From NCBI GenBank assembly GCA_910579845.1, contig CAJTWL010000010.1, forward strand, positions 1-64,000: 64,000 nt of DNA, written 5' to 3'. Position numbers and translations under genes: made by a program. This document shows positions 1 through 7,824 of the stretch, piece after piece. Origin of the DNA: an uncultured Muribaculaceae bacterium. GTDB lineage: Bacteria > Bacteroidota > Bacteroidia > Bacteroidales > Muribaculaceae. The notes beneath the pieces are model-generated. The model did not search any database. It had not been told where the DNA came from and saw nothing but the letters and a program-made list of their open reading frames with translations. Each line of letters opens with the position of its first letter. The first letter of the stretch is position 1.

Positions 1-94
1 CGGCGAGCCATTTGCCTGTGCGGTTCTGTTCTACTAAAACTACTTTAAGCCTGTTTATGCGTTCAATTTGAGTATCAGTATTGCTTGTTGCCAT
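1..94 (-). CDS. XRE-family HTH regulator, N-terminal part only
   Basis: The gene runs off the left edge; only its first 31 codons are here, starting at the ATG complementary to 92-94. The visible protein starts MATSN and contains INRLKVVLVEQNRTGKWLA, which matches the first helices of a lambda-repressor-like HTH. It is clearly related to the HTH protein at 19670-19924, whose matching stretch is INRLKVVLAEQRKTNIWLA, so the window holds two paralogues. A well-formed Bacteroidetes promoter lies just upstream. Its target and any downstream partner are outside the window. Confidence 0.75.
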   Translation of the reverse strand, partial: MATSNTDTQIERINRLKVVLVEQNRTGKWLA

Positions 95-118
95 GTGATA
101 ATACATTGATGTTATTTG

Positions 119-149
119 CAAAGCTAATCAAATCTTGGCAATGAACAAA
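119..149 (-). promoter_or_regulatory. Promoter of the partial XRE gene
   Basis: On the minus strand a -33 TTTG (146-149) and a -7 TAGCTTTG (119-126) are separated by 19 bases, matching the Bacteroidetes primary sigma consensus. The expected start of transcription is about 18 bases before the ATG. Confidence 0.7.
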
Positions 150-168
150 AGAATCTGTTAAAAAATCC

Positions 169-195
169 GGTCGCGATCCTTTATAGATCGCGACC
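169..195 (-). terminator. Rho-independent terminator of the 2-oxoacid oxidoreductase operon
   Basis: Perfect 10-bp stem GGTCGCGATC/GATCGCGACC with a 7-base loop, followed on the minus strand by a run of six T. It lies downstream of the gamma subunit gene, the last gene of the operon. Confidence 0.8.
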
Positions 196-262
196 CGACA
201 AAATATTAGCAGGAGCCATTCTCCAAAAGATCGGATAATGGTCACAGTCTGGAATTTTCGAA

Positions 263-799
263 TCAGATCAAAGTCCTGCCCTTCTCTATTGCCTGCTCAT
301 TCAATGGAATGAGTTTGTGATGGCGCTCGGGGAGCGATTTCTTAAGACCCTTGATCACATTCTCCATCGGCAATTTATAAGGCATTGCCTCAAGCAATGC
401 GCCCATAACCACCATATTGTACGCCTTCGAATTTCCGATCTCCAATGTCGCTTCCATCGCATCTATGGGATATACCTTGATGTCCTGACGTTCGGGATGC
501 TTATGGATACCGTTTGTATCGTAAATCAGTATACCGCCTGTCTTGACCCTCGGACCAAACTTATCGAGACTTTGCTGATTAAGTGCAATTACTATATCAT
601 ATTTGTCAAGCACCGGAGAGGATATTTTCTCATCCGAGAGAATAACCGTAACATTGGCGGTACCTCCACGCTGCTCGGGACCGTATGACGGCATCCAAGT
701 AACCTCTTTGTCATCCATGAGCCCTGAATAAGCAAGTATCTTACCCATAGAGAGCACACCTTGTCCACCGAAACCGGCTATAATAATCTCTTCTTTCAT
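263..799 (-). CDS. korC: 2-oxoacid:ferredoxin oxidoreductase, gamma subunit
   Basis: 178-residue gamma subunit of a CoA- and ferredoxin-dependent 2-oxoacid oxidoreductase (POR/KOR gamma domain). The family's N-terminal GFGGQGV motif is at residues 9-15, and YGPEQRGG and the conserved NMVVMGAL segment follow. It is the last gene of a four-gene operon: ferredoxin, alpha, beta, gamma. This split order is typical of enzymes acting on 2-oxoglutarate or branched-chain 2-oxoacids. Sequence alone does not settle the substrate, so the kor names are family-level. The complex is cytoplasmic and could run towards oxidation or reductive carboxylation. Confidence 0.88.
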   Translation of the reverse strand: MKEEIIIAGFGGQGVLSMGKILAYSGLMDDKEVTWMPSYGPEQRGGTANVTVILSDEKISSPVLDKYDIVIALNQQSLDKFGPRVKTGGILIYDTNGIHKHPERQDIKVYPIDAMEATLEIGNSKAYNMVVMGALLEAMPYKLPMENVIKGLKKSLPERHHKLIPLNEQAIEKGRTLI

Positions 800-817
800 A
801 ATTAAGAGTATAAAGGA

Positions 818-1594
818 TTATTCAACTGTGTTTTTTAAATCACCAAGCGGATATTTCGGGAACATATTTTCCTCCATCCACTTATTTGCCTTCTCTGGCG
901 TAAGTTTCCAACCGGAGTTGCAGGTAGCCACTACCTCCACAACCGACGTGCCTCTCTTTGCCATGGCATTCTCAAACGCCTTCTTGAGAGCGGCTTTGGT
1001 TTTACGCACTGCCGCCGGGGTATGTACAGCCTGACGGGTTACATAACATGTGCCGTCAAGTATTGCCATAAGATTGGTAATCTCAAGTGGATGACCGTTA
1101 AGATCAACACGACGTCCGTAAGGCGTTGTGGCTGTTTTCTGTCCTATCAGTGTTGTAGGAGCCATCTGTCCTCCTGTCATACCGTATATGGCATTGTTCA
1201 CAAATACCATTACTATGTTCTCGCCACGATTTGCCGCATGTATAGACTCTGCCGTCCCTATCGCAGACATGTCTCCATCTCCCTGATAAGTAAACACCAC
1301 ATTATCCTGCCACAGACGGGATATTGCTGTAGCCACAGCGGGAGCACGACCGTGAGCCGCCTCTACCCAGTCAACATCAACATAATTGTAAGCGAACACC
1401 GCACAACCTACCGGAGATATGCCTATCGTCTTTTCTGTCAGACCCATCTCCTGTATTACTTCGGCAAGAAGCTTATGAATCACACCATGACTGCAACCGG
1501 GGCAGTAATGCATGTGGACCTCTTCCAGAAGCTCAGGTTTACTATAAACCTTATTCTCTTCGCATATGATATCTTCGATTTCCATTTCTTGCAT
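818..1594 (-). CDS. korB: 2-oxoacid:ferredoxin oxidoreductase, beta (TPP-binding) subunit
   Basis: 258-residue beta subunit, which binds thiamine pyrophosphate. The TPP signature is complete: GDGD at residues 105-108 and NN at 133-134, followed by AIYGMTGGQ. A CPGC motif at 31-34 is the usual N-terminal cysteine pair of this subunit. The gene sits 18 bases upstream of the gamma gene and 12 bases downstream of the alpha gene, so it is co-transcribed. With the alpha subunit it forms the catalytic core that decarboxylates the 2-oxoacid and passes electrons to the small ferredoxin subunit. Confidence 0.9.
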   Translation of the reverse strand: MQEMEIEDIICEENKVYSKPELLEEVHMHYCPGCSHGVIHKLLAEVIQEMGLTEKTIGISPVGCAVFAYNYVDVDWVEAAHGRAPAVATAISRLWQDNVVFTYQGDGDMSAIGTAESIHAANRGENIVMVFVNNAIYGMTGGQMAPTTLIGQKTATTPYGRRVDLNGHPLEITNLMAILDGTCYVTRQAVHTPAAVRKTKAALKKAFENAMAKRGTSVVEVVATCNSGWKLTPEKANKWMEENMFPKYPLGDLKNTVE

Positions 1595-1606
1595 TTTTAG
1601 GAGTGA

Positions 1607-2692
1607 TTATTTTTTGATAATTTTCTCTACAAGAGCATTGACAACCTCTTCAGGGCTGGGGATAATACCACCCATACGTCCGAAATGCTCTACCGGCAAT
1701 GAATCATGAACAGAAAGACGCACGTCCTCTATCATCTGTCCGGCATTAAGCTCGACAACCAGCACACCTTTCTTGCCCATGGCAACCTTAGCCACCGCCT
1801 CTGTCGGGAAAGGCCATAAAGTGATCGGTCGTATGATACCTACCTTAATACCTTTTTCTGCGGCAAGTTCACGAGCTTTGTCGCATATTCGGGCTACCGA
1901 TCCGAATGCCACCATCAGATAATCGGCATTCTCGACGCCAATCTCTTCCCAACGAGTCTCATTCTTCTCGATCTCGCTATAGCGTGCCTGCAGCATATTG
2001 TTGATCTCCTCCATCTTGGACGATTCAAGCTCCAGTGAAGTGATCACATTCCTTTTCCTAAGGTTCTTGCGACCGTTGGCCGCCCAAGGACATTGCTCGC
2101 GGATCTCATCTTCCGTACGGCGGGGACGCTGCTCGGGAAGCACTACTTTCTCCATCATCTGACCTACAATACCATCAGCAAGTATCATGGCAGGATTTCT
2201 ATATTTAAAAGCCAGATCAAAACCGAGACCTACAAAATCCACCATCTCCTGAACAGTAGAAGGGGCAAGCACAATAAGGCGATAGTCTCCATGACCGCCA
2301 CCCTTTGTGGCTTGAAAATAATCTGCCTGAGAGGGTTGGATAGTGCCAAGACCCGGTCCGCCGCGCATCACGTTCAATACAAGTGCGGGAAGAGAGGCAC
2401 CGGCCATATATGATATTCCTTCCTGCTTAAGGCTTACACCCGGAGAAGAGGACGAAGTCATTACTGCCTTGCCTGTGGAAGCGGCACCGTAAATCATATT
2501 GATGGCGGCGACTTCCGACTCTGCCTGCAAAACCACCATACCGGTAGTTTCCCAAGGCATTAGCTCCTCAAGTGTCTCAAGAACCTCCGACTGCGGAGTT
2601 ATGGGGTAACCGAAATATCCATCACAGCCATATCTGATCGCTGCATGGGCTATCGCTTCGTTTCCCTTCATTAATCTCACTTCTTCTTTCAT
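1607..2692 (-). CDS. korA: 2-oxoacid:ferredoxin oxidoreductase, alpha subunit
   Basis: 361-residue alpha subunit (pyruvate-flavodoxin/ferredoxin oxidoreductase pyrimidine domain, then transketolase C-terminal-like domain). Recognisable segments are GNEAIAHAAIRYGCDGYFGYPITPQSE at the start in shortened form (GYPITPQSE), the SSSSPGVSL loop, and the C-terminal LVVELNAGQM. Homologues in Bacteroides are often labelled VorB (branched-chain 2-oxoacid), while the four-gene order also fits 2-oxoglutarate enzymes; I cannot decide which. The gene lies between the ferredoxin gene (20 bases upstream) and the beta gene. Confidence 0.88.
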   Translation of the reverse strand: MKEEVRLMKGNEAIAHAAIRYGCDGYFGYPITPQSEVLETLEELMPWETTGMVVLQAESEVAAINMIYGAASTGKAVMTSSSSPGVSLKQEGISYMAGASLPALVLNVMRGGPGLGTIQPSQADYFQATKGGGHGDYRLIVLAPSTVQEMVDFVGLGFDLAFKYRNPAMILADGIVGQMMEKVVLPEQRPRRTEDEIREQCPWAANGRKNLRKRNVITSLELESSKMEEINNMLQARYSEIEKNETRWEEIGVENADYLMVAFGSVARICDKARELAAEKGIKVGIIRPITLWPFPTEAVAKVAMGKKGVLVVELNAGQMIEDVRLSVHDSLPVEHFGRMGGIIPSPEEVVNALVEKIIKK

Positions 2693-2712
2693 ATCTTTTG
2701 GTGTGATTTATA

Positions 2713-2943
2713 TTAATCTATACGCTTGCGGTAAACTTCGATGCAAGCATCGGGACAAACGAGCGCACAAGAACTGCATCCGATGCAATTCTCCGGATGT
2801 GCCATATACGCAAAATGATAACCACGATCGTTCACTTCACTGGGTTGAAGCGACAGAGTATTAGTGGGACAAGCCACTACACATAGATTACAGCCTTTAC
2901 ATCTGGCTATATTGACTGTAATCGCCCCTCTAATTTTTGCCAT
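2713..2943 (-). CDS. korD: 4Fe-4S ferredoxin subunit of 2-oxoacid oxidoreductase
   Basis: 76-residue ferredoxin-like subunit with two complete CxxCxxCxxxCP motifs (cysteines 15, 18, 21, 25 and 53, 56, 59, 63), which hold two [4Fe-4S] clusters. It is the first gene of the operon and would carry electrons from the TPP centre to free ferredoxin. Translation starts about 60 bases after the predicted transcription start; that leader contains a small hairpin, CGGTC-CGCA-GACCG, at 980-993 within the 2944-3010 interval (absolute 2980-2993). Confidence 0.9.
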   Translation of the reverse strand: MAKIRGAITVNIARCKGCNLCVVACPTNTLSLQPSEVNDRGYHFAYMAHPENCIGCSSCALVCPDACIEVYRKRID

Positions 2944-3013
2944 TGTTGTTTATGTTTTTATGGTTAGATTTATCCGATACGGTCCGCAGACCGATTTCAA
3001 GACATTTACACAG

Positions 3014-3058
3014 CAAATATAACATTTTTACAATTCTATTCCAAACACTTTTGGAATA
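3014..3058 (-). promoter_or_regulatory. Promoter and candidate operator of the 2-oxoacid oxidoreductase operon
   Basis: Minus-strand -7 TATATTTG (3014-3021) and -33 TTTG (3042-3045) with a 20-base spacer. A 9-bp inverted repeat, TATTCCAAA-N4-TTTGGAATA (3037-3058), covers the -33 element. It could be a repressor site, or a weak terminator of cysK, but no T-run follows it. Confidence 0.65.
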
Positions 3059-3165
3059 ACAACCTTTCCCTCAAAAAATGCAAATACAGGAGCGGGATTT
3101 TCGGCTTGCAAAAGCATCTCAAGAACAGATCTTAAGATCTTCTGAAAACAAGGTACTATCAGCCT

Positions 3166-4116
3166 TTAATCTACCGGATATTCGTCGAATGCGTACAGCA
3201 CGGTCGACAGATACCTTTCGCCCGTATCCGGAAGAATGGCAACAATAGTTTTATCTGTGTTCTCAACTTTTTTTGCTTCCCGGATTGCAGCTGCCAATGC
3301 TGCGCCGGAAGATATTCCGACAAGCAGTCCTTCTGTTCGGGCGAGGAGACGTGAAGTGCGGATAGCCTCATTGTCTGAAACGGGAATTACCGCATCCACA
3401 ACACCGGAATGATAATTACCCGGAACAAAACCTGCTCCGATTCCCTGAATCTTATGAGGACCTGGGGCATTACCTGATAAAACAGCGGAATTTTCAGGTT
3501 CCACAGCTATAGCCTTGACAGCGGGATTATATGATTTCAAAGCTTCGGCTGTACCACTCAATGTACCGCCTGTACCCACACCGGCAACTAAAATATCCAC
3601 CTTACCATCAGTATCTTCCCAAATCTCCTTAGCTGTCGTTTTGCGATGAGTCTCCGGATTCGCCGGATTCTCGAACTGCTGAAGAATAATAGCCCCCGGT
3701 GTTTCCGTCTTCAGCTCCTGTGCCTTTCTGATAGCTCCTTTCATACCCTCTGTACCTGGAGTGAGCACAAGTGTGGCTCCCAGAGCTTTCAACAGATTCT
3801 GACGTTCCATACTCATTGTCTCCGGCATGGTCAATATCAGCTTGTACCCCTTTACGGAAGCCACCCATGACAGACCGATTCCCGTATTTCCACTTGTAGG
3901 TTCTATGATAATCCCGCCCGGTTTCAGCAAGCCGTCATTTTCCGCGGTCTCAATCATTGCCAGCGCAATACGGTCTTTCACACTTCCCCCCGGATTGAAA
4001 TATTCAAGTTTTACAAGAACCCGTGCCTTAAGATTTTCCAGTTTCTCAATTTCCTTTACTTCCATAAGGGGAGTATGTCCGATCAACTCGGTAAGGTTAT
4101 TATAAATTTTAGCCAT
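3166..4116 (-). CDS. cysK: Cysteine synthase A (O-acetylserine sulfhydrylase)
   Basis: 316-residue PLP enzyme that makes cysteine from O-acetylserine and sulfide. The PLP lysine is K47 in NPGGSVKDR, and the PTSGNTGIGLS loop and the phosphate-binding GVGTGGTLSG are intact. Length is normal for CysK. The sirtuin gene lies 62 bases upstream on the same strand with no obvious promoter between them, so the two may be co-transcribed. A 14-bp perfect palindrome, AGATCTTAAGATCT, lies just after the stop (3127-3140). Confidence 0.93.
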   Translation of the reverse strand: MAKIYNNLTELIGHTPLMEVKEIEKLENLKARVLVKLEYFNPGGSVKDRIALAMIETAENDGLLKPGGIIIEPTSGNTGIGLSWVASVKGYKLILTMPETMSMERQNLLKALGATLVLTPGTEGMKGAIRKAQELKTETPGAIILQQFENPANPETHRKTTAKEIWEDTDGKVDILVAGVGTGGTLSGTAEALKSYNPAVKAIAVEPENSAVLSGNAPGPHKIQGIGAGFVPGNYHSGVVDAVIPVSDNEAIRTSRLLARTEGLLVGISSGAALAAAIREAKKVENTDKTIVAILPDTGERYLSTVLYAFDEYPVD

Positions 4117-4178
4117 AACTTTATTTTAACAACTTAATTTTATTAGATAATAATCTTCTATTACACTCACCGGCTATG

Positions 4179-4892
4179 TCAGTTTTTCAGAATAGTTTCA
4201 AGCATTTTCATCCCTTCCGTGGCTGTCGCCTTGATCATAGTCACATTCGGGACTCCAGCTGTAGAAGCAGGATTCGGATCTATGTAATAAATCGGCACAC
4301 CCGGACGAACACACTGGATAAGACCTGCAGCCGGATATACCACAAGTGATGTGCCGATAACAACAAAGACATCAGCCTTTTGCACCAGATCCACAGCCTT
4401 TTCGATATTCGGAACCGGTTCCTGGAAGAAAACAATATGCGGGCGCATCAGATCTCCGTTACGACCTCTTGTTGCCGGAGTTGTTTCCAGATGGTCAATA
4501 TCAAGCGTTTCCGTATATTCCGGATTACGTATACTCCGGATTTTCATCAGTTCCCCATGAAGATGAAGCACATTACTGCTACCTGCCCGTTCATGAAGGT
4601 CATCGACATTCTGGGTTATTACATATACATCATAAGACTTCTCAAGATCAGCAATAGCTTTATGTGCCGCATTGGGGAAAGCTTTTACCAGTTGCTTGCG
4701 TCGATCGTTATAAAATTTATGAATCAATGCCGGATCGCGGGCAAAGCCATCTGCCGATGCAACCTGCATCACCGGATAGTTCTCCCAAAGACCTCCCGCA
4801 TCACGAAAAGTTGTTATTCCACTCTCGGCACTGATCCCGGCGCCGGTTGACACTACAAGCACAGGTTTCCTTCTATTCTCCATAATTATCAT
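4179..4892 (-). CDS. cobB: NAD-dependent protein deacylase, sirtuin family
   Basis: 237-residue sirtuin. Motifs seen are GAGISAESGITTFR (NAD binding), TQNVDD, and the catalytic histidine in HLHGEL. A tyrosine and an arginine three residues apart (Y61, R64 in KFYNDRR) match the pair that gives desuccinylase/demalonylase activity in class III sirtuins and E. coli CobB. The region between HLHGEL and LRPH-like LMRPHIVFF, which in most sirtuins carries four zinc-binding cysteines, has none. The start could also be nine bases downstream (4883, MENRRK). Confidence 0.88.
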   Translation of the reverse strand: MIIMENRRKPVLVVSTGAGISAESGITTFRDAGGLWENYPVMQVASADGFARDPALIHKFYNDRRKQLVKAFPNAAHKAIADLEKSYDVYVITQNVDDLHERAGSSNVLHLHGELMKIRSIRNPEYTETLDIDHLETTPATRGRNGDLMRPHIVFFQEPVPNIEKAVDLVQKADVFVVIGTSLVVYPAAGLIQCVRPGVPIYYIDPNPASTAGVPNVTMIKATATEGMKMLETILKN

Positions 4893-4904
4893 GAGTATGT
4901 TGAG

Positions 4905-4921
4905 TTTTAAACACTCTCTAA
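4905..4921 (-). repeat. Intergenic repeat copy (TTAGAGNNTGTTT family)
   Basis: Minus strand reads TTAGAGAGTGTTTAAAA. It is one of at least six related short intergenic sequences in the window (see 7805, 18613, 30660, 33827, 45366 and 63923). The adjoining GAGTATGTTGAGTTT (4893-4907) also occurs exactly at 45369-45383. Confidence 0.5.
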
Positions 4922-5016
4922 GAACTGTTGAACAACCGGTTAATTATTTTTTACAAAAATAACAAATTTGTCGATATTTTAATTACGGAATTTTTTCTTT
5001 AATAATAAATTTTATA

Positions 5017-5024
5017 TAATTTTG
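5017..5024 (+). promoter_or_regulatory. -7 box of the nhaD promoter
   Basis: TAATTTTG, a perfect TAnnTTTG, 36 bases before the nhaD ATG. The matching -33 is only a T-run at about 4993, so this half of the promoter is weak. Confidence 0.6.
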
Positions 5025-5059
5025 CGTCTCATTCCAAAAAATTATTTCCACTATCTGCC

Positions 5060-6451
5060 ATGATTACAGCTCTGATCATCATCTTTATAATAGGTTATCT
5101 CGCAATCGCCCTTGAGCACCCCCTGCGTGTGGATAAAACAGCATCTGCCTTATTGCTGGGTATGCTGATGTGGATTATCTACGCAATGGGTGCCGAATCA
5201 ATAGTGCCTCAGGTTGCCGGAGCGAAATTCTCGAATTTTCTTCAGGATCATCCGGATGTACTGTCGCATTCAAAACACATGCAGGCACTTGAATATGTGC
5301 TGAATGTCGACATAATAGAACATCTCGGAGATATCATGCAGACATTGCTGTTTCTGATCGGAGCAATGACAATTGTGGAGATGATAGATGTCCACGGTGG
5401 ATTCCGAGTGATTACAGACCATATAAACACCCGAAAAAAGGTACAATTGCTTTGGGTAATAGGTTTCATCACCTTTATAATGTCAGCGATTCTGGACAAC
5501 CTCACCACTACTATCGTGATGTTGATGCTGCTCCGCAAACTCATCACACAAAAAGAGGAACGCTGGTTATATGCGGGCACAATCGTGATTGCCGCAAACT
5601 CGGGAGGAGCATGGAGTCCAATCGGCGACGTAACGACAATCATGCTGTGGGTAAACGGAAACATCACTGCTCCATCACTTCTTTCCTATGTTCTTCTGCC
5701 GTCGCTCGTATCAATGATAGTGCCTCTTATTCTCATCTCAAGGCGCCTTAAAGGAGACCTTCCTCCCCGGGATACTGTCGTGGAGAAAAATTCGTTCATT
5801 ACATCCGGACAACGCAACGCTATATTCTGGCTTGGGGTAAGCGGACTTATTTTCGTACCTGTATTCAAGACTGTCACACATCTGCCGCCCTTTGTCGGAA
5901 TGCTCTTTGTACTTGGGGCGCTGTGGGTATTTACTGAAATATTCTATAATTCAAAAATGCTTGAACAGGCCAAAGAATTACGCCTGCCGAAAGTAATTTC
6001 CCGCGTTGACATGCCCTCGATTCTATTCTTCTTGGGAATACTTATGGCTGTCGCCGTACTACAGTCCACCGGTATACTATCCGCCACAGCCCGGTTCTTG
6101 AATGATGAAATACACAATGTGACACTTATAGCCTCTGTACTTGGTGTTCTGTCATCCGTTGTTGACAATGTTCCGCTGGTCGCCGCAGTAATAGGCATGT
6201 ACCCTATCCAGAGTCCGGATGCAGTGGGATATGCCGCCAATTTCATGTGTGACGGACTGTTCTGGGAGCTTATGTCATATTGCGCAGGAGTCGGCGGCTC
6301 CATATTGATAATAGGCTCAGCCGCCGGTGTGATATCAATGGGTATCGAAAAAATCAGTTTCGGATGGTATCTTAAAAATTTCAGTTGGATTGCCTTTGTC
6401 GGATATATATGCGGAATTGGTGTCTATATGGCAGAAAAATTATTATTTTAG
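5060..6451 (+). CDS. nhaD: Na+/H+ antiporter, NhaD family
   Basis: 463-residue integral membrane protein of the ion-transporter (ArsB/NhaD) superfamily with about eleven to twelve hydrophobic segments. The two conserved loops of NhaD are present: DNLTTTIVM after the SAIL segment, and NSGGAWSPIGDVTTIMLW. The later SSVVDNVPLVAA is the second half-repeat. It would export sodium in exchange for protons across the inner membrane. The gene stands alone, divergent from the sirtuin gene. Confidence 0.92.
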   Translation: MITALIIIFIIGYLAIALEHPLRVDKTASALLLGMLMWIIYAMGAESIVPQVAGAKFSNFLQDHPDVLSHSKHMQALEYVLNVDIIEHLGDIMQTLLFLIGAMTIVEMIDVHGGFRVITDHINTRKKVQLLWVIGFITFIMSAILDNLTTTIVMLMLLRKLITQKEERWLYAGTIVIAANSGGAWSPIGDVTTIMLWVNGNITAPSLLSYVLLPSLVSMIVPLILISRRLKGDLPPRDTVVEKNSFITSGQRNAIFWLGVSGLIFVPVFKTVTHLPPFVGMLFVLGALWVFTEIFYNSKMLEQAKELRLPKVISRVDMPSILFFLGILMAVAVLQSTGILSATARFLNDEIHNVTLIASVLGVLSSVVDNVPLVAAVIGMYPIQSPDAVGYAANFMCDGLFWELMSYCAGVGGSILIIGSAAGVISMGIEKISFGWYLKNFSWIAFVGYICGIGVYMAEKLLF

Positions 6452-6536
6452 CATAAATAAGAAATAAAAATTAAACGATATATGTAAGTGAAATGATCTT
6501 GAACTATAAAACTTGTTCTTTATTACGTCTTTTACC

Positions 6537-6583
6537 TTGTCGGTCAGTCGCATACGAGAGTATGCTCCATTCCTCCGCGACAA
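6537..6583 (+). other. Stem-loop region downstream of nhaD
   Basis: A nested pairing: outer TTGTCG (6537-6542) with CGACAA (6578-6583), and inner GCATAC-GAGA-GTATGC (6550-6565) with a tetraloop. The 227-base gap (6452-6678) holds no gene. It may be part of the nhaD transcript end or a small structured RNA; no T-run follows. Confidence 0.35.
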
Positions 6584-6651
6584 AATCCGTCAATAAATAA
6601 CCGTGTTTTATATGTTCATTAATTTTTATCACTTACTTAATAATTTTCAGT

Positions 6652-6659
6652 TATTTTTG
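6652..6659 (+). promoter_or_regulatory. -7 box upstream of the glycosyltransferase at 6679
   Basis: TATTTTTG matches TAnnTTTG and ends 19 bases before the ATG. No clear -33 TTTG at the right distance. Confidence 0.45.
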
Positions 6660-6678
6660 TTAGATATTTGACACAGAG

Positions 6679-7812
6679 ATGAAGATAGGTTTTGACGGGA
6701 AAAGAGCCGTTTCAAACATGACAGGACTGGGGAACTATTCCCGCCTTGTGATTGAAAGAATTGCCGAAGAATATCCACTTGAAACGCTCAATATATACAC
6801 TCCTGAATTGAGCGACAATCCCCGTCTTGAAAAAATCAGACAACTGCATAACGTTTCATTCCATCTTCCACCGCAATTCGCTTTTCACGGCAGTCTGTGG
6901 CGCACATTCGGGATTACCAATAATCTTAAAGCAGACGGCATAGACGTTTTCCACGGACTGAGCAATGAACTTCCTCTGAATATTGCAGGTGCACATATAC
7001 CGAGTGTGGTGACAATACATGATGTGATATACCGCACTATGCCGGAGTGCTATAAACCGGCAGACCGAAAGATCTATGACTTCAAGTATGGAAGATCGTG
7101 CCAAAACGCCACACGTATAATAGCTGTCAGCGAATGCACGAAAAGAGATATCGTACGATTCTACGGAATATCGGAAGAAAAGATCGATGTCATATATCAG
7201 GGATGCGATGAATCTTTCAGAAAAAAATGGGACGCGGATCGTATGTCTGATCTAAAAACACGTCTGCGACTGCCGGAGAAATATCTGCTGCAGGTCGGCA
7301 CTATAGAGAAACGCAAAAATCTTGAATTGACTATACGCGCTTTATCAGGCATCTCAGAAGATATACCATTGGTGATTGTTGGTCGGGATCATCATGGATA
7401 TCTTGATTACATTGTAAAGCTGGCCAAAGAACTTGGGGTATATTCCAGACTGAGATTCTATCATAATCTTCCTTTCAGCGATCTGCCGGGAATATACCAG
7501 GGTGCAGAGATTATCATGTATCCATCAAAATATGAAGGGTTCGGCATACCTGTACTGGAAGGACTTGAAAGCGAACGTCCTGTTATTGCCGCCACCGGAT
7601 CCTGTCTGGAGGAAGCCGGCGGTGAACATACCATATATGTGAATCCTGATGATCCGAAAGATTTGTCACAAGCCGCAGACGCAATTCTTAAGGGAGAAGC
7701 TGACACAACAGGGATTATACAGGCTGGCAAGATCCATGCATCCCGATTCGACACAAGGAACATGGCTTCAGAAATCATGAAAACATATTCAAAAGCCATC
7801 TCCGATTATTAA
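6679..7812 (+). CDS. Glycosyltransferase, GT4 (group 1) family
   Basis: 377-residue GT-B fold glycosyltransferase. The N-terminus MKIGFDGKRAV...GLGNYSR is typical of GT4 enzymes, the donor-domain segment LLQVGTIEKRKNLE starts the second Rossmann fold, and EGFGIPVLEGL holds the EX7E-type nucleotide-sugar motif. Donor and acceptor are unknown. The gene is monocistronic; its stop codon overlaps by four bases the stop of the convergent lipoprotein gene, so there is no room for a separate terminator. Confidence 0.85.
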   Translation: MKIGFDGKRAVSNMTGLGNYSRLVIERIAEEYPLETLNIYTPELSDNPRLEKIRQLHNVSFHLPPQFAFHGSLWRTFGITNNLKADGIDVFHGLSNELPLNIAGAHIPSVVTIHDVIYRTMPECYKPADRKIYDFKYGRSCQNATRIIAVSECTKRDIVRFYGISEEKIDVIYQGCDESFRKKWDADRMSDLKTRLRLPEKYLLQVGTIEKRKNLELTIRALSGISEDIPLVIVGRDHHGYLDYIVKLAKELGVYSRLRFYHNLPFSDLPGIYQGAEIIMYPSKYEGFGIPVLEGLESERPVIAATGSCLEEAGGEHTIYVNPDDPKDLSQAADAILKGEADTTGIIQAGKIHASRFDTRNMASEIMKTYSKAISDY

Positions 7813-7824
7813 ACACCCTCTAAA
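7805..7824 (-). repeat. Intergenic repeat copy, identical over 20 bases to 18613-18632
   Basis: The minus strand here reads TTTAGAGGGTGTTTAATAAT, an exact inverted copy of 18613-18632. It lies across the overlapping stop codons of two convergent genes, so part of it is coding in both. Confidence 0.6.
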
